NCBI RefSeq assembly: GCF_014779765.1
Contig: NZ_JACXZA010000005.1
Coordinates: 1-64,000 of the forward strand
Source: Paenibacillus terricola
GTDB taxonomy: Bacteria > Bacillota > Bacilli > Paenibacillales > Paenibacillaceae
Direction: 5' to 3'
DNA: 64,000 nucleotides
In this document: positions 10,901 through 17,781 of the stretch, piece by piece
How positions within the stretch are numbered: the first letter of the stretch is position 1
Layout of the letters: each line of letters begins with the position of its first letter
Made by a program: the position numbers and the translations under genes
Notes under the pieces: model-generated
Seen by the model: the letters and a program-made list of their open reading frames with translations, nothing else
The model's database searches: none
Told to the model about the DNA's origin: nothing

Positions 10901-12595
10901 ACCGGATCCGTTATCCAGAGCGAGCTTGCCGGTCGTTGAATCCGGCAGCGTAACAATCTTGACGCCCTCGATCGATTCATTACCTGGATCGATGTAGTGG
11001 GCTGTGAAATCACCGAGTGTAATCGGCAGCGTCAGATCGCCGAATTTCGCGACTTTCACAAAATCCTGTACCTCTGGCGAACTGTTAATCGTGACCGTAG
11101 CGTCATCGGTTGCAAATCTCGTGCCGTTGTAGCCGTTCCACTTGAACGTTGCAGTGCCGTCGAAGCCTGTTGGCACAGGAACAAACGACAAACTTGGCAG
11201 GTCGCCCACTGCGATCAATTGACCAGCAGTTACAGGTACCGCGTTCAGTTCCAGTTTGCCTTTGGCAGCGTCCGGCAGTTCCGTAATGCGAACCGACTGC
11301 AGATTCGTGCCATTAGGCGCTCCGCCGTTCAGCTTGAAGTAATGGTCCTGGAAGTCGGATTTCGCGAATGCCGTTGGGTCAGAACGAAGACCGGACTTCG
11401 CAAAGTCTTGCACCACCGGATCAAGCGTTGAGAATGTCACAACATGCTCCGCTTTGCCCGGGTTCGTTCCGCTGGTCGTATCCTTCGCACCGCCATTATT
11501 ACCGCGGTCATCGAAGAGTACAACGTTAACGACATACTCTTTGCTCGGATCAATGCCGCTGTCCGTAATGACGATGTTATTCCAATTCACTTCCGTACCG
11601 GCTTGAGGGGCAGGAAAGAGCTTTTGCTGGAGGCCCAGGTTGCGCTCGATCACTTGGCCGTTCACAACCGCCTTCTCGATGACGTTTACTTCTCCAGCGA
11701 AATTGTTGCCGGATACTTTGGGCAAGAAACTTGCATCAATGGTTACTTTGCCATTCTCGACTTTAAGCCCCGTGTTCGTGATTTCACCGGTCGTCCGGTC
11801 GCCCCCGTCGATAACAAGCTGGCCCCAGTCGATCGTCATCGACCAGTTCGTGTTTGGCGTACTCGAGGTGGTGCGAACGTCTTGATAGTAATGGTGAATC
11901 GTCACACCAACATAGTTGTCGCCCATTCCAATACGATCGAATTCACTTGGCGAGAACGACAATACGGTGGTATTCCATCTCGAATCCTGACCTGATAATG
12001 TACCAAGATAAGCTCGCTGAGGCATTTCCCTCTTATAGTTGATACCGTAGACGCCACCAACCAATGCACTGTCCGAACCGAGACTTGAAGTGATCCCTGA
12101 AGCTTTCACTGCATTATTCCATTGGGTGCTGACCGGCCAGGTCGTGTATGAAGTCCCTGGCGCAATATCGGAAGCCGTCGATGAGAAGTAGACGCGGTCC
12201 CATTCACCGCTTGCGGCGAGCGCTTCCTTATATTCGTCGACGTCATACGCACGGATAAGCAGCTGTGCGCTCTTGACCGGCTTCTTGGCTACACCCGTAA
12301 TCTTGAAATCAATCGGGTACTTCGTGTAATTATCGGCCGTCTGCTTATTCTGGTTCTTCAAACTAATATCCAGATCGCCGTCGGCTGCGCTCGTCGCTGC
12401 ACCGCCACCCCAATTGTCGGTATCCGTCATATAGGCGGCACCCAACAGTCCAGGGTCAACAGCAGCTTGCGCTTGTCCTGGCGGAACGAGCAGCGAGCCA
12501 GACAACATCGCCCCCGTCAGTGTTAGAGCAAGAAGCTGATTGCGCAGCGTCTTCCTGCCCGTCCTGTTCGTGTTCCTTGTCCTATCATTTAACAC
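4928..12595 (-). CDS. Giant secreted surface protein with tandem modules and three SLH domains
   Basis: The protein has about 2555 residues. I place the start at the GTG at 12595 because AAGGAGAG lies correctly before it; the in-frame ATG at 12625 has a poor site. A signal peptide (RKTLRNQLLALTL... ending GQAQA) is followed by a large N-terminal beta-rich region, two to three FN/VCBS-like units, and then five tandem modules starting [LE]DGWVG/LEGWVG. Each is joined to a cadherin-like unit (DSFTYTVTDED), except the fifth. An invasin-type Ig (Big_1) domain follows, then carboxypeptidase-regulatory-like units, a DUF11-like unit and three C-terminal SLH domains (ILGYPDKEFKPNGSLTRAE, GYQDGTFRPDAPVTRAE, GYPDGSFKPNDKIKRAE). 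SLH domains bind pyruvylated secondary wall polymers, so the protein should sit non-covalently on the cell wall. Adhesion or structure is likely; no enzymatic domain was recognised. Confidence 0.9.
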   Translation of the reverse strand: MLNDRTRNTNRTGRKTLRNQLLALTLTGAMLSGSLLVPPGQAQAAVDPGLLGAAYMTDTDNWGGGAATSAADGDLDISLKNQNKQTADNYTKYPIDFKITGVAKKPVKSAQLLIRAYDVDEYKEALAASGEWDRVYFSSTASDIAPGTSYTTWPVSTQWNNAVKASGITSSLGSDSALVGGVYGINYKREMPQRAYLGTLSGQDSRWNTTVLSFSPSEFDRIGMGDNYVGVTIHHYYQDVRTTSSTPNTNWSMTIDWGQLVIDGGDRTTGEITNTGLKVENGKVTIDASFLPKVSGNNFAGEVNVIEKAVVNGQVIERNLGLQQKLFPAPQAGTEVNWNNIVITDSGIDPSKEYVVNVVLFDDRGNNGGAKDTTSGTNPGKAEHVVTFSTLDPVVQDFAKSGLRSDPTAFAKSDFQDHYFKLNGGAPNGTNLQSVRITELPDAAKGKLELNAVPVTAGQLIAVGDLPSLSFVPVPTGFDGTATFKWNGYNGTRFATDDATVTINSSPEVQDFVKVAKFGDLTLPITLGDFTAHYIDPGNESIEGVKIVTLPDSTTGKLALDNGSGSFTDITAGQELSLAQSSHVVFIPEAGATGSTSFQWNGSDGLQYAFVPKTVTIIINRPPVVYDIVKNGQKGTPTVFTTNDFAIAASYEDADGDALQQASISVPTGFASMGTITYTKSGASAAAIAPGQSVVLTASELATLTFTPAANLADGTVPTFTWIGNDGMHDSAQPAQVKINYNGIPTAEPVTFTVDEGTHSVDVVLQGSDPESSSDKLSYAIETSPAHGTLTADSVNPTGASWTYTPASGFTGTDSFTYTVTDEDNQKSTPATGVIHVQKPLDGWVGNKQQGDTTIVKAQPDQGLKLSAISSHLAASVTAKVDGNSVPLQLVNATTWTTDGYKLWENTTFVLPTGTTSGNHTVTFTAADATNPALQTESNDKLADNKFYIAAAGLPTAVPLVYTDDEGTVSINVTLQGSDPETAQNDLTYTIESDPSRGTLTKNATDLTGTSWIYTPAADFKSGTDSFTYTVTDEDAHKSTPAQVTIHVQKSLDGWVGNKQQGDPAVVKAQPDHGLQLSAISSHLASSVTATVDGSAVPLQLSNASTWQTDGYKLWANTTFVLPSDTTSGVHTVTFTAANAAGQTVQTESPVRLVDNKFYIAAAGLPTATALVYTDNEGVASINVTLQGSDPETAQNDLIYTIESGPSKGTLTKDPSDSTGTLWIYTPANDFTGTDTFTYTVTDEDGHKSTPAQVTIHIQKPLDGWVGDKQQGDTTIIKAQPDQGLKLSAISSHLAASVTAKVDGNSVPLQLVNATTWTTDGYKLWVNTTFVLPTGTTNGNHTVTFTAADAANPTLQTESNDKLADNKFYIAAAGLPTAVALVYTDNEGTVSINVKLQGSDPETSQNDLTYTIESDPSRGTLTKNATDLTGTSWIYTPAADYKSGTDSFTYTVTDEDNHKSAPAQVVIHLQKPLDGWVGDKQQGDPTVVKAQPDQELKLSAISSHLAASVTANVDGTPVSLQLANASTAETDGYKLWVNTTFVLPTDTASSNHTVTFTAADATSTVLQTESSLKLADNKFYVAAAGLPTAVPLGYTEDEGTTSINVALQGNDPETTQDKLIYTIESEPAKGTLTKDTSDPTGASWIYTPAEGFTAGVDSFTYTVTDEDDHKSASVEVVINLQKPLEGWVGDKEQGDPTVVKTLPEQQLKLSAISSHLAESVIANVDGTQVQLQLANASTWMTDGYKLWVNTTFTLPAATQSGAYTVTFTAVDAANTVLQTESQAKLADNQFRIAAAGLVLTADPKELLGDGKSTTVLRAVLTDEDGAPVEGVAVNFTAPAGQGTFIGGSSTVTDAKGQAEVTYQVPLITGVVEQQMAIQAVVYDPVKGLSAKDEIKVTFMPASVKGVVTKFDPDSKKNVPVQGASVRVTLDLNGDGVIEAGVDFDETVLTDEKGAYKVIVPKGNVVYNVDIIQPVQIGDSTKQVTYHQTAAVGTVSGAGEETFAASKTITGIAFMQQPDGSKALLKSDMTTGMFVYLKNEDGDYVSDNGNPIAFPVDSNGVFHADGLEVGNYELEFRYRFNSKEEIVIGKGSAQVSATGEMNIAEELIDPYGTITDADTNAVIENAKVVLSYADTERNKKKGLTAGALVTLPPIDGFAPNDNDSPMQFSDASGLYAYMVYPHTDYVITVSKDGYATYTSGTLSVETDIVRHDVQLRRPSIYVPPVVEAPKASLSLSVDANTVEEGGQTQVTVTYKNDSSTPLSTGQVKVTLPEGAVVVDAAGGKVEGNTIVWDIANVAGGQTGSIKLTVQWPLLEQAESDVTLQAQLSSSGIEVKASTPIHLYSDRFGELSHYRYILGYPDKEFKPNGSLTRAELAAIVARLTDNGDIAYTLPYTDIREGHWATRYIKIASKYGLFSGYQDGTFRPDAPVTRAELAAVMARFLKINVSSSASNHFKDTAGHWAGSIIETLYNGKFLTGYPDGSFKPNDKIKRAEAVTMINRMLYRGPLTGLAPIFPDMPSTHWAFGDVQEATVSHISVHNEAGGEGWKGALEDDVK
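7190..10090 (-). repeat. Five tandem ~630-bp coding modules inside the SLH protein gene
   Basis: Module starts (DGWVG/EGWVG codons) fall near 10060, 9430, 8800, 8170 and 7540, a period of about 630 bp. By eye, 8220-8800 matches 9480-10060 much more closely than it matches the adjacent module, so there is a second-order period of 1260 bp (two modules). Confidence 0.8.
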
Positions 12596-12785
12596 TTCGG
12601 TCTCTCCTTGTTCCCAAATTTCCATGCCTTTGTCGGCTATGGAGGTCTGACACTAATTGTAGCAACTGAAACTATACAATTTTTGAACAAGAGTCTCTGG
12701 CACTAAAACTAGAAGAGTCGATCCTAGATCGACTTCCCTATATTTCCTGACAAAGAACCACGAAGGATGACTATATCAACAGAAA

Positions 12786-12817
12786 AGACCGCTCCCTAAT
12801 AGCTAGGAAGCGGTCTT
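12786..12817 (-). terminator. Terminator downstream of the SDR gene
   Basis: AAGACCGCT (12786-12794) pairs with AGCGGTCTT (12809-12817). On the minus strand it ends in a short T run. It closes the SDR gene transcript. The remaining 12596-12785 should hold the SLH gene promoter, but I found no convincing -35/-10 pair. Confidence 0.7.
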
Positions 12818-12859
12818 CTATTTCCCCGGTAATAATTTGTCTAAAATACTCGTTACAAT

Positions 12860-13624
12860 TTAGATGGTCGGCATTACGTTACCGCCTGAGACTGGTACGT
12901 ATGCGCCCGTTATAAAGCTCGCCAGATCCGAAGCCAGGAAGGCGACAACATTCGCAATTTCCTGGTCTGTTCCCCGTCGGCGCAGAGGCACTTGGCTGTC
13001 ATAACCTTCGCTGCGTTCGGTGCCATTCAACCGATCCCGCTCGCTGATCGTCCAGCCGGGCGCTACTTGGTTTACCGTGATCTGATGCTCGCCAATCTCC
13101 CGCGCCAGCACACGGCATACCCCGTCCATCCCCCGTTTGCCTGCAACGTAGGCGGACTGCGTCGGGAAGTTCTGCATCGCGCACTCCGTGTTAATGGCAA
13201 TGACGCGTCCGCCGCGTTGTTCAACCATATGAGGCACGAACGCCTTGGTCGTATGAACAAGCTGCAGCACGGTTGTATTAAATTGATCCACGTAGTCCGC
13301 TACATCCTGCTCAAGTACAGACATCCATTTATATTGTGATACAGCGTTAGCAACAACGATGTCCGGCAGTTGGAACTGCTCTGCCACCTGCGCCTGCATC
13401 CGCTGAACCGATTCCAGCTGTCCCATATCTGCTTGTACGATAAACGCCTGGCGACCAAGCTGCTCAATCTCCTGCTGCAGCTGCTTCGCCTTCGATTCAC
13501 TGCTGTGATAGTGAATAATAATATTGGCTCCGCTCTGTGCAAGCGTACGTGCGATGACGCGTCCCAGTTCGCCTGTCGCCCCTGTTACGAGTGCTGTCTT
13601 GTTGGATAAATCGATCGAAATCAT
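12860..13624 (-). CDS. SDR family oxidoreductase (FabG-like) with altered active site
   Basis: This 254-residue classical short-chain dehydrogenase has a Rossmann motif TGATGELG (14-21) and YxxxK (Y159, K163), and its C-terminal GGxxMPTI-like end fits the family length. Two usual residues differ. The catalytic Ser, 13 residues before the Tyr, is Thr146 in INTECAM, and the NNAG motif reads ANAVS (91-95). Threonine can sometimes replace the serine, so activity is uncertain rather than excluded. AGGAGG lies 11 bases before ATG. It follows agrA after a hairpin terminator (13664-13682), so it may be read through from agr or have its own promoter. A role in tailoring the polyketide-peptide is possible but rests on proximity alone. 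Confidence 0.8.
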   Translation of the reverse strand: MISIDLSNKTALVTGATGELGRVIARTLAQSGANIIIHYHSSESKAKQLQQEIEQLGRQAFIVQADMGQLESVQRMQAQVAEQFQLPDIVVANAVSQYKWMSVLEQDVADYVDQFNTTVLQLVHTTKAFVPHMVEQRGGRVIAINTECAMQNFPTQSAYVAGKRGMDGVCRVLAREIGEHQITVNQVAPGWTISERDRLNGTERSEGYDSQVPLRRRGTDQEIANVVAFLASDLASFITGAYVPVSGGNVMPTI

Positions 13625-13663
13625 ATGGCAGCCAGCCTCCTATATCGTTGTTCAAAGAGAAAA

Positions 13664-13682
13664 CCGTCCTTGATTCGGACGG
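13664..13682 (-). terminator. Terminator after agrA
   Basis: CCGTCC (13664-13669) pairs with GGACGG (13677-13682). On the minus strand it is followed by TTTTCTCTTT, a short intrinsic terminator between agrA and the SDR gene. Confidence 0.7.
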
Positions 13683-13704
13683 CCAAGTCTGTTCTTACAT
13701 TCGA

Positions 13705-14439
13705 TTAGTGCTGCACGATATCCTTCAACCCTTTGAGAAAACGGCTGGATGCATAGCAGATCTGTCCGTTCGTCATCCGAATCTCCCGCTTCGACATATC
13801 GACCTCGGCGATATTGTCCTTATTCACGACATACGAGTTATGGCACCGATAGAAGCGGCTGTCCATCTCGAGAATGTCTTTGAGCTTGCCGTAAAATTCA
13901 ACTTGTCGATTGGTAGCATGCAGGATGATTTTGTGCAGTTGAGAGGAAGTCTCGAAGAACAGGATGTCGCTGTAATCGACACCTATCATTTTGTCGCCAG
14001 ACTTGGTCTGGAAAACCTTTCGGTTGCTGTGCTTATTCATGAGATAACGTTGATTAGCTGTATCGATGCAATCGATGATCCGTTTCTGGATATCGGTGAA
14101 TTTGTCTTTCGTTATATAGTCCATCGCTTCTACCTTATAGGTGAACGTCAGGTAGGTAAGCTCCGAGTGCGTCGTGATGAACACGATTGCGCCTTGGTTG
14201 TCATATTGGCGAATTTCCGCTCCAAGCGCAATGCCGCTTTTATCCTCCTTCAGATCCACATCGAGAAAATAAAGACCCGTCACCTGATTATTGCGCAAAT
14301 AGTCGATAACATCTTCAGAATTCCCTGTGGACACGACGATCTTCATATCCAGGTTCTCAATCATGATGTAGTCAGACACATACTTCGTAATCTGGCTGCG
14401 CTGCTGCGGATCATCTTCACAAATAAACACTTCGAGCAT
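13705..14439 (-). CDS. agrA: AgrA-type LytTR response regulator
   Basis: This 244-residue regulator has a receiver domain (1-125; E8/D9/D10, phosphoacceptor D60 in YFLDVDLKED, T90, K111) and a LytTR DNA-binding domain (about 140-240, with FFETSSQLHKIILH and FYRCHNSYVVNKDNI). AgrA/ComE proteins bind pairs of 9-bp direct repeats like ACAGTTAAG spaced about two helical turns apart and recruit polymerase to promoters with poor -35 boxes. AAGGAGG lies 10 bases before ATG. It is separated from the second agrC by 28 bp and so is co-transcribed. Candidate target sites lie upstream of the biosynthetic operon at 43793-43859. Confidence 0.93.
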   Translation of the reverse strand: MLEVFICEDDPQQRSQITKYVSDYIMIENLDMKIVVSTGNSEDVIDYLRNNQVTGLYFLDVDLKEDKSGIALGAEIRQYDNQGAIVFITTHSELTYLTFTYKVEAMDYITKDKFTDIQKRIIDCIDTANQRYLMNKHSNRKVFQTKSGDKMIGVDYSDILFFETSSQLHKIILHATNRQVEFYGKLKDILEMDSRFYRCHNSYVVNKDNIAEVDMSKREIRMTNGQICYASSRFLKGLKDIVQH

Positions 14440-14467
14440 CGTTAATTCGCCTCCTTGCGTGGACTGG

Positions 14468-15793
14468 TCAACCAGTCATTCTCGACTTCGTTATCGGTCC
14501 GTTGAACACTTCGAGCAGTTGAATGAACTCACCGTTCACAATCTGTGTATCAAGTGTCGCGCTCTCCGTTCTGGACACGATTTCTTTCAGGTTGCTAAGA
14601 CCAAGCCCCCTATTCGTTCCTTTGGTCGAGAAACCTCGCTCAAAGATTCGGTGAAGCTCCGGCGTATTGCTGCGGCAGCTGTTCGTGACCGCAATAAGCA
14701 CCGATTGGTCCCGTTTGATGACGGCTGCTCGCACGGTTGGCGTCTCGCAATGCACAGCTTCTTCTATTGCATTATCGAGTAGAATGCCGAGGCAGCGGCA
14801 CAGCTGGACGGAATCCATATTCACCTGCTCGATCGTCTCTACTACTTCAATGACCGCGTCGATCTTCAGCTCCTGCGCTTTGATCAGCTTGGAGGACAGA
14901 ATGCCCTTGAGCTCCTGCAGCCTCACATTGTGCAGCGCACCCAGCTTGTAGTTATTCGACTGCATGCCTTGGCTGATCGGCATAATTCGTTCATTAAAGT
15001 AGCGTTCCAACCGCTCTGCGTCACCAGAACGAATGTAGTCCGACATCGTCAGCAAGATGTTGATATAGTCGTGGCGGAACTTCTGCATATCGATATAAAG
15101 CTGTTCCAGATTGTCCGTATATTCGGTCAGCCTGTCATATTGCACCTGCTTATTCTGAATGTCGGCTTCCTTCATCATGATTCGGACAAGCACGATACAA
15201 ACGACAATCAGCAGGATGAAATAGAAGAAGAATAGAATGCTGTTGGCCCGGATATTATCATCGGTAAAGCCCTGCTGCTTGCCGATTAATATATTCACAT
15301 AGAAGATAATAAGGGTGAGCGCACTGAGCACAGTGAACAGCAAGCCGTACCGTTTGATGGGCATTTCGTGGGTGATAAATATACGGAATAGGTAGCTGAA
15401 GGAAAGAGCCAGCAGTAAAGAGACCACGAGTGATAATCCGTTATAGAACGGTGTCTCCCAAGTATCCCCATTCGTTACAGGGTCCTTATGCAAAACTACG
15501 ATATAAAAGGTGTTCACGATATAATCACTGATAACATTTATGATCTGTGCTAGGATAGGAACAATCGCGCCGATTACAGGCTTACGCAGACGTTTAATTA
15601 TGAGGGCAGCGAGCCAACCTAGCACAGCAAATACGCCAATTGGACCTAGCCAATTATAGCTGAAATAACCGATTGCCTGTCCGCCAAGCAGCATGAGAAG
15701 CAAAGTGTCCCAGCCCAATCGCTGCCCAAGTAATAGACGAGCAGACACAACCATCATCGTAACCTGGATTAGTATGGAAATAAATATAATCAT
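14468..15793 (-). CDS. agrC: AgrC-like peptide-sensing histidine kinase, copy 2 (promoter-distal)
   Basis: This 441-residue kinase has six or seven predicted membrane helices (1-205) and a GHKL kinase core: KFRHDYINIL with H241, the N-box LLDNAIEEA and the G-box NRGLGLSNLKE. From residue about 165 to the end it is nearly identical to the kinase at 16055-17380, whereas the first 160 residues, which bind the peptide in AgrC proteins, share little. That pattern means duplication followed by divergence or exchange of the sensor half. GGAG lies 8 bases before ATG. A separate promoter candidate lies at 15901-15930, so this copy and agrA may be expressed apart from copy 1. Confidence 0.92.
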   Translation of the reverse strand: MIIFISILIQVTMMVVSARLLLGQRLGWDTLLLMLLGGQAIGYFSYNWLGPIGVFAVLGWLAALIIKRLRKPVIGAIVPILAQIINVISDYIVNTFYIVVLHKDPVTNGDTWETPFYNGLSLVVSLLLALSFSYLFRIFITHEMPIKRYGLLFTVLSALTLIIFYVNILIGKQQGFTDDNIRANSILFFFYFILLIVVCIVLVRIMMKEADIQNKQVQYDRLTEYTDNLEQLYIDMQKFRHDYINILLTMSDYIRSGDAERLERYFNERIMPISQGMQSNNYKLGALHNVRLQELKGILSSKLIKAQELKIDAVIEVVETIEQVNMDSVQLCRCLGILLDNAIEEAVHCETPTVRAAVIKRDQSVLIAVTNSCRSNTPELHRIFERGFSTKGTNRGLGLSNLKEIVSRTESATLDTQIVNGEFIQLLEVFNGPITKSRMTG

Positions 15794-15900
15794 GTCTGCT
15801 GCTCCGAAATCAAAGTAGGCTCACACTTACACAATGGAGCTCTCTCCACCTCTACTATCTAGCAATACAGCCCAGTAATGGATAGTGTAAGATTTCTTCA

Positions 15901-15930
15901 ATTGTAAGATATAGCTACTTTTCCAGTCAA
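15901..15930 (-). promoter_or_regulatory. Candidate promoter for agrC copy 2 and agrA
   Basis: On the minus strand TTGACT (15930-15925), an 18-bp spacer and TACAAT (15906-15901) precede the second agrC by about 107 bp. Two copies of TGTAAGAT on the plus strand (15886-15893 and 15903-15910, 17 bp apart) overlap and follow the -10 and could be regulator contacts. The remaining 260-bp spacer between the two kinase genes shows no gene. Confidence 0.45.
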
Positions 15931-16054
15931 GAATCGGACAGCGAATAGGCCGTTCAACACCGCGCCTGACAAATCGCTCGATCAGTGTGCTGAGCAGCCT
16001 AGCCTAGTTCTCATTTACACAATCTCCTGCAAATCGCTGCTTCTCGCGAACTTA

Positions 16055-17380
16055 TCAGCCCGTCATTCTAGATTTCGTCGTAACCGGCGAACCATACACC
16101 TCGAGCAGTTGAATGAATTCTCCGTTCAAGATCTGCGTATCGAGCGTAGTACTCTCGGATTTGGCCACGATCTCCTTCAGATTGCTAAGACCAAGCCCCC
16201 GATTCGTCCCTTTGGTCGAGAAGCCTCGTTCAAAGATTCGGTAAAGCTCCGGCGTATCGCTGCGACAGCTGTTCGTAACCGCAATGAGCACCGATTGATC
16301 CCGTTTAATGACGGCTACCCGTACGCTTGGCGTCTCGCAATGTACAGCTTCCTCAATGGCATTATCGAGTAAAATGCCGACGCAGCGGCACAGCTGTACG
16401 GAATCCATACTTACCTGCTCGATCGGCTCCACTACCTCAATAACCGCATCGATCTTCAACTCCTGCGCTTTGATCAACTTGGATGAAAGGATGCCCTTAA
16501 GCTCCTGCAGCTTCACATTGTGCAGCGTGCCGAGCTTATAGTTATTCGACTGCATGCCTTGGCTGATCGGCATGATTCGATCATTAAAGTAACGCTCTAA
16601 CCGCTCCATATCACCGGAACGGATATATTCGGACATCGTTAACAGGATGTTGATATAGTCATGGCGGAACTTCTGCATATCCATATACAGCTGCTCAAGA
16701 TTCTCCGTATATTCCGTCAGTCGTTCATACTGCACCTGCTTGTTCTGCAAATTCGTTTCTTTCATCATGATCCGTATTAGAACAACACAGACTACGACTA
16801 AAAGAATGAAATAAAACAAAAACAAGATGCTATTCGCGCGAATATTCTCATTCGAAAATCCTTGCTGCTGGCCGATCCATATATTCAAATAAAAAATAAG
16901 CAAAGTAATGATGACCATCGCGGTAAGGAGCGCACCATAACGCCGAAAGAATGGCTCGTGATCTCGCATTGTACCAAATAGATATCTTCCGAGGTAGCTT
17001 AAAGCGAAGGTGAGCAGCATAATGCCGGTTACTCCAGAAACGAGATACTTATCCTGCATATCGGCGTTGGAGAGATCAAAAACCTGCTGCGCAAACAAAG
17101 CGATGACATAATCGCTGACGACCACCAAAATCATCGGAATCACAGCCACTATGATGCTTAACAGCCACCGTCTGCTCATATAGTATACGCAGCCTATCAG
17201 AAACACTAATATGACGAGACTGCTCATGGCGCCCATCAGCGGCAATAGAGCTAAACCTATCGTTAAAGATCCCGCCAACATAATCAACGAAAGTCCGAGT
17301 CCGATCCTTCGTTTCATTAATATCGGGATAGAGAAGCAGAATGTCGCCATCTGTATGAGCGAAGCTATAAACGTAATCAT
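16055..17380 (-). CDS. agrC: AgrC-like peptide-sensing histidine kinase, copy 1 (next to agrBD)
   Basis: This 441-residue paralogue of the kinase at 14468-15793 has the same length and the same GHKL core (KFRHDYINIL with H240; LLDNAIEEA; NRGLGLSNLKE), including an SRMTG C-terminus. Its membrane half is different in sequence. Known AgrC proteins recognise a cyclic peptide on this half and phosphorylate AgrA from the cytoplasmic half. Because the two catalytic halves are almost the same, both should feed the same AgrA. The spacing from agrD includes a hairpin (17541-17575) and an inverted repeat (17483-17521). AAGGTGG lies 6 bases before ATG. Confidence 0.92.
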   Translation of the reverse strand: MITFIASLIQMATFCFSIPILMKRRIGLGLSLIMLAGSLTIGLALLPLMGAMSSLVILVFLIGCVYYMSRRWLLSIIVAVIPMILVVVSDYVIALFAQQVFDLSNADMQDKYLVSGVTGIMLLTFALSYLGRYLFGTMRDHEPFFRRYGALLTAMVIITLLIFYLNIWIGQQQGFSNENIRANSILFLFYFILLVVVCVVLIRIMMKETNLQNKQVQYERLTEYTENLEQLYMDMQKFRHDYINILLTMSEYIRSGDMERLERYFNDRIMPISQGMQSNNYKLGTLHNVKLQELKGILSSKLIKAQELKIDAVIEVVEPIEQVSMDSVQLCRCVGILLDNAIEEAVHCETPSVRVAVIKRDQSVLIAVTNSCRSDTPELYRIFERGFSTKGTNRGLGLSNLKEIVAKSESTTLDTQILNGEFIQLLEVYGSPVTTKSRMTG

Positions 17381-17474
17381 AACGATCCACCTTCGACTAT
17401 TTTATTGGAATACCGCTGTCATTGGTTGGATTATTCCACTCACCTCTCCAGGGTCGATTAAACTACCGTATCGC

Positions 17475-17521
17475 ATTTATACTAACTTAACCTCGATCGT
17501 AAATTATTGTCAATTAAGTTA
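17475..17521 (-). promoter_or_regulatory. Inverted repeat and -10-like box upstream of agrC copy 1
   Basis: TAACTTAA (17483-17490) and TTAAGTTA (17514-17521) are perfect inverted 8-mers with centres 31 bp apart. On the minus strand they lie just upstream of TATAAAT (17481-17475). No good -35 exists at 17 bp, and one arm reads GGTTAAGTT, similar to the GTTAAG core of AgrA sites. An activator-dependent promoter for the kinase gene is possible. Confidence 0.4.
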
Positions 17522-17540
17522 AGAAAGTAAATAACGCAAA

Positions 17541-17575
17541 TATCCGCCCTCATCATTAGCTGATGACGGCGGATA
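17541..17575 (-). terminator. Hairpin between agrD and agrC (terminator or attenuator)
   Basis: TATCCGCC (17541-17548) pairs with GGCGGATA (17568-17575), and the stem extends inward with TCATCA/TGATGA. The T tract after it is weak, so it may be a leaky terminator that lowers kinase expression relative to agrBD. Confidence 0.55.
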
Positions 17576-17613
17576 CTGGAATAGGAACCTAATCTAAATC
17601 TTATGTAAAACGG

Positions 17614-17781
17614 TTACTTGCTGGACGATTTCAACAGTTCTTGTGGAACGCTCGGTTCATAGCCGAACAGCATGCATGACGTTTCCATCGTTACTTCACC
17701 TGTCCGGAGCGCGAATTTCCCCATTGTCTTCGACAGTTGACCTTTGATACCCTCTACCATTTTCTCACTCATATTTTTCAT
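17614..17781 (-). CDS. agrD: AgrD-like autoinducing peptide precursor
   Basis: This is a 55-codon gene. Residues 1-32 form an amphipathic leader (MSEKMVEGIKGQLSKTM...). The core METSCMLFG is followed by a tail YEPSVPQELLKSSSK. Aligning with S. aureus AgrD (core CDFIM, then DEPKLPEEL) puts C36 as the thiolactone cysteine, with ring C-M-L-F-G and cleavage before YEPSVPQEL. Residues before the cysteine (E-T-S or shorter) would form the exocyclic tail. Its ATG overlaps the last 17 bases of agrB, so the two are translationally coupled. GGAG lies 11 bases upstream. The exact mature peptide ends are inferred, and a six-residue ring ending at Y41 is the main alternative. Confidence 0.9.
   Translation of the reverse strand: MKNMSEKMVEGIKGQLSKTMGKFALRTGEVTMETSCMLFGYEPSVPQELLKSSSK

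Noticed and set aside
4928-12595. Possible CRISPR or tandem repeat array of short units in the SLH gene
   Set aside because: Repeats are 630-bp coding modules in one frame, without short direct repeats and spacers.
12630-12780. Riboswitch upstream of the SLH gene
   Set aside because: No GEMM, T-box or other conserved aptamer blocks are visible there.
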